11,249 nucleotides of DNA from an uncultured Janibacter sp. (GTDB lineage Bacteria > Actinomycetota > Actinomycetes > Actinomycetales > Dermatophilaceae): the NCBI GenBank assembly GCA_946222495.1, contig CAMICF010000087.1, forward strand, positions 1-11,249, in the 5' to 3' direction. Positions within the stretch are counted from its first letter, which is position 1. Each line of letters begins with the position of its first letter. Shown here in pieces: positions 5,605 to 11,249 of this stretch. Both the position numbers and the translations under genes were made by a program. The notes under the pieces were generated by a model that searched no databases, was not told the DNA's origin, and saw only the letters and a list, made by a program, of their open reading frames with translations.

Positions 5605-6296
5605 GCTTTTCGTCCGTCATCCGTTCACGCGCAGACCTGCTCGCTTACCTGCCGGTGGCGGCGACGACGACCGTGGCCGCCGTCGTCGGTCGCGACCGCG
5701 TGCACCTCGTGAGCAAGATGCTCGTCGCCCCGACGCTCGCGGCGGGCGTCCTCGCGACGCGCTCCGAGCGCTGTTCCAGGCGCAACGGCACCCTCCTCGC
5801 CGCGCTCGCCGGGTCCACCGTCGGTGACTGGTTCATGTACCGCTCGGGCCGGACCACGGGCCAGACCTCTCGGCAGCAGATGCGCCTGGGCGCGAGCGCA
5901 TTCGGCGTTCAGCAGGTGGGCCTCGTCGGGCTGCTCGTCCACGACGGCGCCCGCCCCCGACCGGTCCCCGCTGCCACCGCCGCGGTGGTCATGGCCGGGC
6001 TCGCGGTGTTCGACTCCGACGGTGGGGCGCCGGACCCGGTCCTCGGCACCTACGGCGCACTCCTCGGCTCCATGTCCGCCCTGGCCATGGGCGAAGGGAG
6101 CAGCCCCCGGGCCGGCAGGGCGATCGCTCTCGGCGGCGCCCTCTTCCTCCTGTCCGATGCGGCGATCATCGTCGGGCAGAGCATCGCCGACACCCCGGCG
6201 AGGCGGGCGGTCGCCGACGGCGTGGTCCTCTCGACGTACACGGCCGCGCTCGCGCTCCTCGTCCACGGGCTGCGCGAGGACCCCGACGCTCGCTGA
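5601..6296 (+). CDS. YhhN family membrane protein (lysoplasmalogenase-like)
   Basis: This integral membrane protein of 231 residues is rich in Ala, Leu, Val and Gly. Conserved YhhN/TMEM86 positions are recognisable: the lysine early in the protein (SKMLVAPTLAAG, 38-49), GD at 75-76 (STVGDWF), the FGVQQVGLVGLL helix (101-112), the SD pair at 185-186 (LFLLSDAAIIVGQ) and a tyrosine helix at the C-terminus (LSTYTAALALLVHGL). The animal relative TMEM86B cleaves the vinyl-ether bond of lysoplasmalogens. Whether this bacterial protein does so is not shown. The typical histidine/tyrosine after GD is poorly conserved, so it is a divergent member. The ATG overlaps the deiminase stop by 4 bases, so the two genes are co-translated. 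The pairing has no obvious metabolic logic. Confidence 0.75.
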   Translation: MSFSSVIRSRADLLAYLPVAATTTVAAVVGRDRVHLVSKMLVAPTLAAGVLATRSERCSRRNGTLLAALAGSTVGDWFMYRSGRTTGQTSRQQMRLGASAFGVQQVGLVGLLVHDGARPRPVPAATAAVVMAGLAVFDSDGGAPDPVLGTYGALLGSMSALAMGEGSSPRAGRAIALGGALFLLSDAAIIVGQSIADTPARRAVADGVVLSTYTAALALLVHGLREDPDAR

Positions 6297-6338
6297 GATC
6301 ACCTCGCCGAGGGGGTCGCACGAATCACCGCCGGACGT

Positions 6339-6344
6339 TACCGT
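6339..6344 (+). promoter_or_regulatory. Candidate -10 for a leaderless SDR-CMD transcript
   Basis: TACCGT fits TANNNT and ends 6 bases before the ATG at 6351. There is no Shine-Dalgarno sequence in that gap (CGGGTA). The 54-base gap after the YhhN gene and this arrangement suggest a separate leaderless transcript for the next two genes. The -35 region (TCGCAC at 6316-6321, spacing 17) is weak. Confidence 0.45.
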
Positions 6345-6350
6345 CGGGTA

Positions 6351-7247
6351 ATGAACCTCTCCCCGCTGCCCAAGTACACCCCGGCCCTGCGCGGCCGACG
6401 CGTCCTCATCACCGGCGCGGCCCGCGGCATCGGCGCCGCCCTGGCCGACCTGCTCACCGCCCACGGCGCGCACGTCGCGCTCGCAGGGCTCGAGTCCGAC
6501 CTGCTCGCCGAGGTGGCCTCCCGCAACCACGCGCCGTGGCGTGAGTGCGATGTCTCCGACCCCGACGCCGTCGACCGCGTCGTCGACGAGCTCGTCACCG
6601 AGATCGGTGGCCTCGACATCGTCGTCGCCAACGCCGGCATCGCCAAGCAGCTACCGATCATCGGTGGCCAGCCGGGCGTCATGGAGGCCCACCTGCGGGT
6701 CAACACGCTGGGCGTCTTCTACACCCTCCGCGCGGCGGGCCCGCACATCTCCCACCCCAGCGGCTACGCCATGGCCACGGCCTCCCTCGGTGGCGCCGTG
6801 CACGTCCCCCTGCTCGGGGCCTACAGCGCGAGCAAGGCTGCGGTGGAAGCGATCGGCAACACCCTGCGGCAGGAGATCAGGCCGAGCGGGGCCAAGGTCG
6901 GGGTCGCGTACTACTCCGAGCTGGAGACGGACATGACGAGCCGCGGGTTCGCCACGCAGGCGGGCAAGAAGCTCACCGGCGGCGGCACGGTCAGCGGCGT
7001 CTCCCCGCTCGAGTCCGGCCTGCGCGCGCTCGAGCGCGGCCTCTCCCGGCGCAGCCGTCGGATCACCGCACCCAAGTGGGTCGGCCCCGTCGTGCCGCTG
7101 CGGCACGTCGCCCAGCGCGTCATCGAGCTCAAGCCCCTGCCCGACCTCGTGGAGTCGCTCGAGATCGCCCGCACGGAGCAGGTCGCCTACACGACCGAGC
7201 AGCCGAGCAACGGCCCGGCGACCCCCGGCTCGCGGGACTCCGCATGA
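6351..7247 (+). CDS. Classical short-chain dehydrogenase/reductase
   Basis: This is an NAD(P)-dependent oxidoreductase acting on an unidentified alcohol or ketone. Of 298 residues, the Rossmann core covers about 15-200: cofactor motif TGAARGIG (21-28), CDVSD (66-70), NAG (94-96), N118, catalytic S145 and YSASK with Y158 and K162. The complete Ser-Tyr-Lys set with the catalytic Asn indicates an active enzyme. The basic residue in the glycine motif (AARG) leans towards NADP but does not decide it. The C-terminal 100 residues (LSRRSRRITAPKW, then a proline-rich end) resemble mycobacterial SDRs of unknown substrate. The stop overlaps the next start by 4 bases (ATGA), linking it to the CMD-family gene. 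The ATG at 6351 is the natural start, with 20 residues before the glycine motif, and is probably leaderless. Confidence 0.94.
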   Translation: MNLSPLPKYTPALRGRRVLITGAARGIGAALADLLTAHGAHVALAGLESDLLAEVASRNHAPWRECDVSDPDAVDRVVDELVTEIGGLDIVVANAGIAKQLPIIGGQPGVMEAHLRVNTLGVFYTLRAAGPHISHPSGYAMATASLGGAVHVPLLGAYSASKAAVEAIGNTLRQEIRPSGAKVGVAYYSELETDMTSRGFATQAGKKLTGGGTVSGVSPLESGLRALERGLSRRSRRITAPKWVGPVVPLRHVAQRVIELKPLPDLVESLEIARTEQVAYTTEQPSNGPATPGSRDSA

Positions 7248-7780
7248 CCGCGCGCATCGCGCCCGGCACCGTCCGCGAGCTCGGCCCGATCCGCTGGGGC
7301 TTCTCCCGGGCCGCCGGCAGGGTCACCGGCACAGAGCCGCCGGCCATCTTCACCACGCTCGGCCGGACCAAGGGCCTCTTCACCGGCTGGCTCCACTTCG
7401 CCGGCCGGCTCATGCCCTTCGGCTCCCTCGCACGGCGGGAGTCCGAGATGGTCATCCTCACCGTCGCCACCGAGCGACGGTGCGAGTACGAGCGGGAGCA
7501 CCACCGCCTCCTCGGCCGGCGGGCCGGGCTGACCACCGCGGAGATCGAGGGCATCCTCGCCGGCGGCGAGGTGGCGACGCTCAGCCCCCGCGAGCGGGTC
7601 CTGCGCGAGAGCGCGCAGGCCCTCGTGCGCGACCAGGACCTCGACGACGCCCGGTGGGAGGCGCTGCGTGCGGTGACCACGGAGCGCGAGGCGATCGAGC
7701 TGCTCCTGCTCGTCGGCCACTACGACATGCTCGCGACGACGCTCATGACCCTCCGGCTGGAGCCCGACCGGCACCGCTGA
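7244..7780 (+). CDS. Carboxymuconolactone decarboxylase (CMD/AhpD-like) family protein
   Basis: This 178-residue, all-helical protein belongs to the AhpD-like superfamily, whose members include gamma-carboxymuconolactone decarboxylase and AhpD-type peroxidase partners. The core is RRESEMVILTVATERRCEYEREHH (64-87), aligning with the family pattern E-x-x-I-L-x-x-A-x-x-x-x-x-x-Y-E-W-x-x-H. E68, C80, Y82, E83 and H87 are kept, but the usual Trp after YE is Arg84. There is a single cysteine in this motif, not the CxxC of AhpD, so a thiol peroxidase role is unlikely. GHYDMLATTLMTL near the end is the usual final helix. The start overlaps the SDR stop (ATGA), so both are made together and probably act in one pathway, which cannot be named from the sequence. 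Confidence 0.88.
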   Translation: MTARIAPGTVRELGPIRWGFSRAAGRVTGTEPPAIFTTLGRTKGLFTGWLHFAGRLMPFGSLARRESEMVILTVATERRCEYEREHHRLLGRRAGLTTAEIEGILAGGEVATLSPRERVLRESAQALVRDQDLDDARWEALRAVTTEREAIELLLLVGHYDMLATTLMTLRLEPDRHR

Positions 7781-7808
7781 CGCGGTGACGCAAAAGCCTC
7801 GCCTCCAC

Positions 7809-8165
7809 CTAAGGGGTCGCCAACCGACCCGAGGTCGGATCGAGGCCGTATTCGATTCGGAGACGAACCACCTCCTCGTAGGACATGGCCGCCAGCGGCG
7901 AGCCCTCGGGCAGCAGTCGCCACTGCTGCTCCCATGCATCGAGATCTCCCACGCCGGAGCGGGACCGAGTCCACGTGGCGAGGAGGTCGACGTTGTTGGA
8001 GGAGAGGATCGCCGAGCGCAGTCGCATCTCCAGCTGCTCTCGACGAGCAGCGATGCCGGGTGCCGTCGACTGCGGCAGCAAGGGCCCGCTGTAGCTCTGG
8101 ACCGCCGCCCGCACGTCGTCCTGGTCGAGATGCCGCTCGACTGCCTGCCAGTCCGCGCTCACACT
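7809..8165 (-). pseudogene. C-terminal remnant of an actinobacterial GAF-type transcriptional regulator
   Basis: The minus-strand reading frame ending at 7809 encodes about 116 residues that look like the C-terminal end of large actinobacterial regulators (GAF-domain proteins found beside aldehyde dehydrogenase genes). They run from SADWQAVERHLDQDDVRAAV through SYSGPLLPQSTAPGIAARRE, LEMRLRSAILSS, then DLDAWEQQWRLLPEGSPL and VVRLRIEYGLDP. The frame remains open upstream to a possible ATG at 8255, but those 32 residues (MSIAPTRMRRTVRATSSPRA and on) look random and the opposite strand looks coding there. The sensor and DNA-binding parts are missing. Codon use is less GC-biased than in neighbours. 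I call it a truncated, probably dead gene. The alternative is an intact 148-residue orphan protein (7809-8255). The family name is from memory of the motif. Confidence 0.6.
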
Positions 8166-8289
8166 CGTCGTCACCCAGCCGGTCGACGCCGCGATCGCCC
8201 TGGGGCTGCTCGTCGCCCTGACCGTCCTCCTCATCCGGGTCGGGGCGATGCTCACGGATCACCCCCGCCCCGACCGTGAGTTCGCCTAG
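8158..8289 (+). pseudogene. C-terminal fragment of an unidentified membrane protein
   Basis: The plus-strand frame ending with TAG at 8287-8289 reads TLVVTQPVDAAIALGLLVAL, then TVLLIRVGAMLTDHPRPDREFA. This is a clean hydrophobic membrane helix of about 20 residues with a charged, cytoplasmic-looking tail. Upstream of about 8158 the same frame loses membrane character (SSWSRCRSTACQSA) and reaches a stop at 8092, and no ATG or GTG start with a ribosome site precedes the helix. It therefore looks like the 3' end of a gene whose 5' part is gone. It abuts the regulator remnant on the other strand at almost the same base, pointing to a deletion or recombination junction. The parent family is not recognised. 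Confidence 0.45.
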
Positions 8290-8313
8290 GCAGGCACGCA
8301 GGGCCGGGGCCCG

Positions 8314-8336
8314 TTGACGGGGGCAGGTGGCAGGCT
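8314..8336 (+). promoter_or_regulatory. Degenerate PafBC/RecA-NDp-like promoter of lhr
   Basis: TTGACGGGG, 8 bases, CAGGCT matches TTGTCRGTG-N8-TANNNT with two mismatches in the first block and one in the -10, at exact spacing. The predicted start, near 8343, is almost at the ATG (8346). As I recall, mycobacterial lhr belongs to the DNA-damage-inducible, RecA-independent gene set, which fits. On its own the motif is weak. Confidence 0.4.
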
Positions 8337-8346
8337 GGTCCTGCCA
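8328..8346 (+). repeat. Inverted repeat overlapping the lhr start codon
   Basis: TGGCAGG-ctggt-CCTGCCA is a perfect 7-bp inverted repeat with a 5-base centre. Its last base is the A of the lhr ATG, and it also covers the putative -10. The GGCAGG arm is the only purine-rich sequence near the start that could serve as a weak ribosome site. It could be a protein operator or, in RNA, a hairpin hiding the start. Confidence 0.6.
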
Positions 8347-11249
8347 TGACCGACGACGTCCTCGACCGCTTCTCCCCCGCCACCTCCGCGTGGTTCCGGA
8401 GCAACTTCGCCGCACCCACGCCCGCCCAGGAGGGCGCCTGGCGCGCGATCAGCGCAGGCAGCCATGCCCTCGTCGTCGCTCCGACGGGCTCCGGCAAGAC
8501 GCTCTCCGCCTTCCTCTGGGCCCTCGACCGGCTGGCGTCCACCCCACGGCCCGAGGATCCCAAGGCCGGCTGCCGCGTCCTCTACGTCTCCCCGCTCAAG
8601 GCCCTGGCCGTCGACGTCGAGCGCAACCTGCAGTCCCCGCTCGTCGGCATCGGCCACGCCGCCAACCGCCTCGGCCTGACCGCGCCCGAGGTCTCCGTCG
8701 CCGTGCGCTCCGGCGACACCCCGACCGCGGAGCGGCGGGCCTTCGCCCGGGCGCCGAGCGACGTGCTCATCACGACCCCCGAGTCCCTCTTCCTCATGCT
8801 CACGTCGTCGGCGCGCGAGGCCCTCGTGGGGGTCGAGACGGTGATCGTCGACGAGATCCACGCCCTGGCGGGGACCAAGCGCGGCGCCCACCTCGCGCTC
8901 TCCCTCGAGCGGCTCGACGCCCTCCTCGACTCCCCCGCCCAACGCATCGGCCTCTCCGCGACGGTGCGCCCGGTCGAGGAGGTCGGCCGGTACCTCACCG
9001 GCGGCCGGCCCGTGGAGATCGTGCGTCCCGAGTCCCGCAAGACGTGGCAGCTCGACGTCGTCGTCCCGGTCGCCGACCTCACCGAGCTCGACGAGTCCTC
9101 CGGGGAGACCCCCGGCGAGGAGCGCCGCGCCTCGATCTGGCCGCACGTCGAGGAACGCGTCGTCGACCTCGTCACCGAGCACCGCACGACCCTCGTCTTC
9201 GTCAACTCCCGCCGCGTGGCCGAGCGGCTCACGGGGCGGCTCAACGAGATCCACGCCGAGCGCCTCGACCAGCCGCCGCCGGCACCGGACCGGGTGCCCG
9301 CGGAGATCATGGCGCAGTCGGGGTCCTCCGCGGGCGCGCCCCCCGTCCTCGCCCGGGCCCACCACGGCTCGGTGAGCAAGGAGCAGCGTGCCGACATCGA
9401 GGAGGCCCTGAAGTCCGGCCGTCTCCCCTGCGTCGTCGCCACCTCCAGCCTCGAGCTCGGCATCGACATGGGGGCCATCGACCTCGTCATCCAGATCGAG
9501 TCGCCGCCCTCCGTCGCCTCCGGGCTGCAGCGCGTCGGTCGCGCCGGGCACCAAGTGGGCGCGGTGAGCCACGGCGTCGTCGTGCCGAAGTTCCGGGGCG
9601 ACCTCGTCCAGTCCGCCGTCGTCGTCGAGCGGATGCGCTCCGGGGACATCGAGGCGCTCCACGTCCCCACCAACCCGCTCGACGTCCTCGCCCAGCAGGT
9701 CGTCGCGATGTGCGCCCTGGACGACTGGTCGGTCGAGGAGGTGGAGTCGCTCGTCCGGCGGGCGGCTCCCTTCGCCTCGCTGCCGACGTCGCTCCTCCAC
9801 GCCACCCTCGACATGCTCGCCGGCCGCTACCCCTCGGAGGACTTCGCCGAGCTGCGGCCGCGCATCACGTGGGACCGGGTCGCCGGCACGGTCGTCGGGC
9901 GCCGAGGAGCCCAGCGGCTGGCGGTGACCAGCGGGGGGACCATCCCCGACCGTGGCCTCTACGGGGTCTTCCTCGCCTCCGGCGACGGCCCCGGCAGGAG
10001 GGTCGGCGAGCTCGACGAGGAGATGGTCTACGAGTCCCGGGTCGGCGACGTCTTCACCCTCGGCACGAGCAGCTGGCGCATCGAGGACATCACCCACGAC
10101 CAGGTCCTCGTCACCCCCGCACCCGGCCAGCCCGGCCGCCTCCCCTTCTGGCACGGCGACCAGATCGGTCGCCCCGTCGAGCTCGGCCGGGCGGTCGGGG
10201 CCTTCGTCCGCGAGCTCTCCGGCATGGACACGAAGGGGGCGACCGCCCGCCTCACGGAGGCCGGCCTCGACGCCTGGGCCGGCGACAACCTCCTGGCCTA
10301 CCTGGCGGAGCAGCGCACGGCGACGGGCCGGCTCCCGGACGACCGCACGATCGTCGTCGAGCGCTTCCGGGACGAGATCGGTGACTGGCGGGTGGCCATC
10401 CACTCGCCCTTCGGCGCGCAGGTGCACGCGCCCTGGGCGCTGGCGATCTCCGCACGGATGCGGGAGCGCCTCGGCGTCGACGTCCAGGCGATGCACGGCG
10501 ACGACGGCATCGTGCTGCGGCTGCCCGACCTGGAGCTCGACGGGTCGACGGGACCCCGGGTGGCGGAGCTCATGGACCTCATCACCCTCGACCCCGCCGA
10601 CGTCGAGCCGCTCGTCACCGACGAGGTGGGCGGCTCCGCCCTCTTCGCGGCCCGCTTCCGCGAGTGCGCTGCCCGGGCACTCTTGCTCCCCCGCCGCCGT
10701 CCGGACCGACGCCAGCCCCTGTGGCAGCAGCGCCAGCGCGCCGCCTCCCTCCTCGAGGTCGCCAGCGGTCACGCGGACTTCCCCATCGTGCTCGAGGCCG
10801 TGCGCGAGTGCCTCCAGGACGTCTTCGACGTCCCCGCGCTGACCGAGCTCATGACCCAGGTGGCCGGACGCAGGATCACCCTCGTCGACGTCGAGAGCCA
10901 GCGCCCCTCCCCCTTCGCCGCGTCCCTGATGTTCGGCTACGTCGCGCAGTTCCTCTACGAGGGCGACTCGCCCCTGGCCGAGCGACGTGCCGCCGCCCTC
11001 ACCCTCGACCCCTCCCTGCTCGCCGACCTCCTCGGGCGCGGCGAGCAGCTCGCGCTCGCCGACCTGCTCGACCCCGCGGCCGTGGAGCAGACCGGGGCCG
11101 AGCTCCAGCACCTCACCCCCGGGCGCGCGGCGCGGGACGGCGAGGACCTCCTCGACCTCCTCCGCGTCCTCGGTCCGCTCGACGTCCCCGCCCTCCTCGT
11201 GCGCAGCACCGAGCGGCTCGACGAGGCAGCGGTGCGCCGAGCCCTGGCC
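8346..11249 (+). CDS. lhr: ATP-dependent helicase Lhr, N-terminal 968 codons (cut by window edge)
   Basis: Lhr is a superfamily 2 3'-to-5' DNA translocase/helicase that prefers RNA:DNA hybrids and acts in DNA repair. No stop occurs in 968 codons to the window edge; mycobacterial Lhr is about 1500 residues, so roughly a third is missing. Visible are the Q-motif region PTPAQEGAW (24-32), Walker A APTGSGKT (45-52), TTPES (143-147), DEIH (169-172), SAT (204-206), a second RecA domain with SSLELGIDMG at about 367-376, and RVGRAGH (396-402). LPFWHGD carries W602 near the position of Trp597, reported as important for unwinding in M. smegmatis Lhr. The region to about 860 corresponds to the Lhr core (two RecA domains, winged helix, beta-barrel); the rest begins the C-terminal domain. 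The start MTDDVLDRFSPATSAWF is standard for the family. In mycobacteria a nei glycosylase gene follows; here that lies outside the window. Confidence 0.96.
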   Translation, partial: MTDDVLDRFSPATSAWFRSNFAAPTPAQEGAWRAISAGSHALVVAPTGSGKTLSAFLWALDRLASTPRPEDPKAGCRVLYVSPLKALAVDVERNLQSPLVGIGHAANRLGLTAPEVSVAVRSGDTPTAERRAFARAPSDVLITTPESLFLMLTSSAREALVGVETVIVDEIHALAGTKRGAHLALSLERLDALLDSPAQRIGLSATVRPVEEVGRYLTGGRPVEIVRPESRKTWQLDVVVPVADLTELDESSGETPGEERRASIWPHVEERVVDLVTEHRTTLVFVNSRRVAERLTGRLNEIHAERLDQPPPAPDRVPAEIMAQSGSSAGAPPVLARAHHGSVSKEQRADIEEALKSGRLPCVVATSSLELGIDMGAIDLVIQIESPPSVASGLQRVGRAGHQVGAVSHGVVVPKFRGDLVQSAVVVERMRSGDIEALHVPTNPLDVLAQQVVAMCALDDWSVEEVESLVRRAAPFASLPTSLLHATLDMLAGRYPSEDFAELRPRITWDRVAGTVVGRRGAQRLAVTSGGTIPDRGLYGVFLASGDGPGRRVGELDEEMVYESRVGDVFTLGTSSWRIEDITHDQVLVTPAPGQPGRLPFWHGDQIGRPVELGRAVGAFVRELSGMDTKGATARLTEAGLDAWAGDNLLAYLAEQRTATGRLPDDRTIVVERFRDEIGDWRVAIHSPFGAQVHAPWALAISARMRERLGVDVQAMHGDDGIVLRLPDLELDGSTGPRVAELMDLITLDPADVEPLVTDEVGGSALFAARFRECAARALLLPRRRPDRRQPLWQQRQRAASLLEVASGHADFPIVLEAVRECLQDVFDVPALTELMTQVAGRRITLVDVESQRPSPFAASLMFGYVAQFLYEGDSPLAERRAAALTLDPSLLADLLGRGEQLALADLLDPAAVEQTGAELQHLTPGRAARDGEDLLDLLRVLGPLDVPALLVRSTERLDEAAVRRALA

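Noticed and set aside
7824..7838. CCGAC-ccgag-GTCGG hairpin as a terminator for the SDR-CMD pair
   Set aside because: Only 5 bp, no U-tract, and located inside the regulator remnant's reading frame. Too weak to call.
7785..8279. Plus-strand open frame of 164 codons through the debris region
   Set aside because: It reads in a frame different from the membrane-helix fragment and opposite the regulator remnant. The composition is Arg/His/Pro-rich with no domain and no ribosome site.
8286..11111. Very long minus-strand open frame (941 codons) opposite lhr
   Set aside because: lhr on the plus strand has complete helicase motifs throughout. The antisense product is low-complexity Gly/Glu/Asp/Arg/Val-rich, as expected from a shadow frame in GC-rich coding DNA.
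1..11249. tRNA, rRNA, CRISPR array, insertion sequence or prophage
   Set aside because: Reading both strands I saw no cloverleaf with a CCA end, no spaced direct repeats, no transposase or integrase motifs and no phage genes.

Overview
The window is very GC-rich, with a strong G/C preference at third codon positions. It carries a typical actinobacterial recA neighbourhood: DUF3046, recA and recX in one orientation, and an actinobacterial-type Lhr helicase. An Actinomycetota chromosome, perhaps Micrococcales (Intrasporangiaceae-like), is the best guess. The phylum is well supported; the family is a guess from gene style only.

Left part, all on the minus strand (read from about 4482 down to 1): a small DUF3046 gene, an ABC-2 exporter made of one NodI/DrrA-type ATPase and two NodJ-type permeases joined by 1-4 base overlaps, a terminator-like hairpin, and then recA with the 5' part of recX, which runs off the left edge. 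The 224-base gap before recA holds two recognisable DNA-damage promoters: a LexA (SOS) box at 1658-1673 and, nearer the gene, a match to the LexA-independent RecA-NDp/PafBC promoter at 1568-1590. This is the two-promoter layout known for mycobacterial recA. In M. tuberculosis the DUF3046 gene sits next to recA; here the exporter lies between them.

Middle part, plus strand: a divergently transcribed agmatine deiminase-family gene overlaps a YhhN (lysoplasmalogenase-like) membrane protein gene by 4 bases. Next comes a second overlapping pair, a classical short-chain dehydrogenase/reductase and a carboxymuconolactone decarboxylase-family protein, probably transcribed from a leaderless promoter.

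Region 7781-8345 appears to be gene debris. A C-terminal fragment of an actinobacterial transcriptional-regulator type lies on the minus strand and a membrane-protein tail lies on the plus strand; they abut at about 8158.

Right part, plus strand: the first 968 codons of lhr, a superfamily 2 DNA-repair helicase that runs off the right edge. A 7-bp inverted repeat overlaps its start codon, and a degenerate PafBC-like promoter lies just upstream.

I see no tRNA, rRNA, CRISPR array, insertion sequence or prophage. Most of the window is ordinary core genome. The regulatory regions of recA and lhr, the exporter's position and the debris region deserve a second look. I did not find a clear new biological system.
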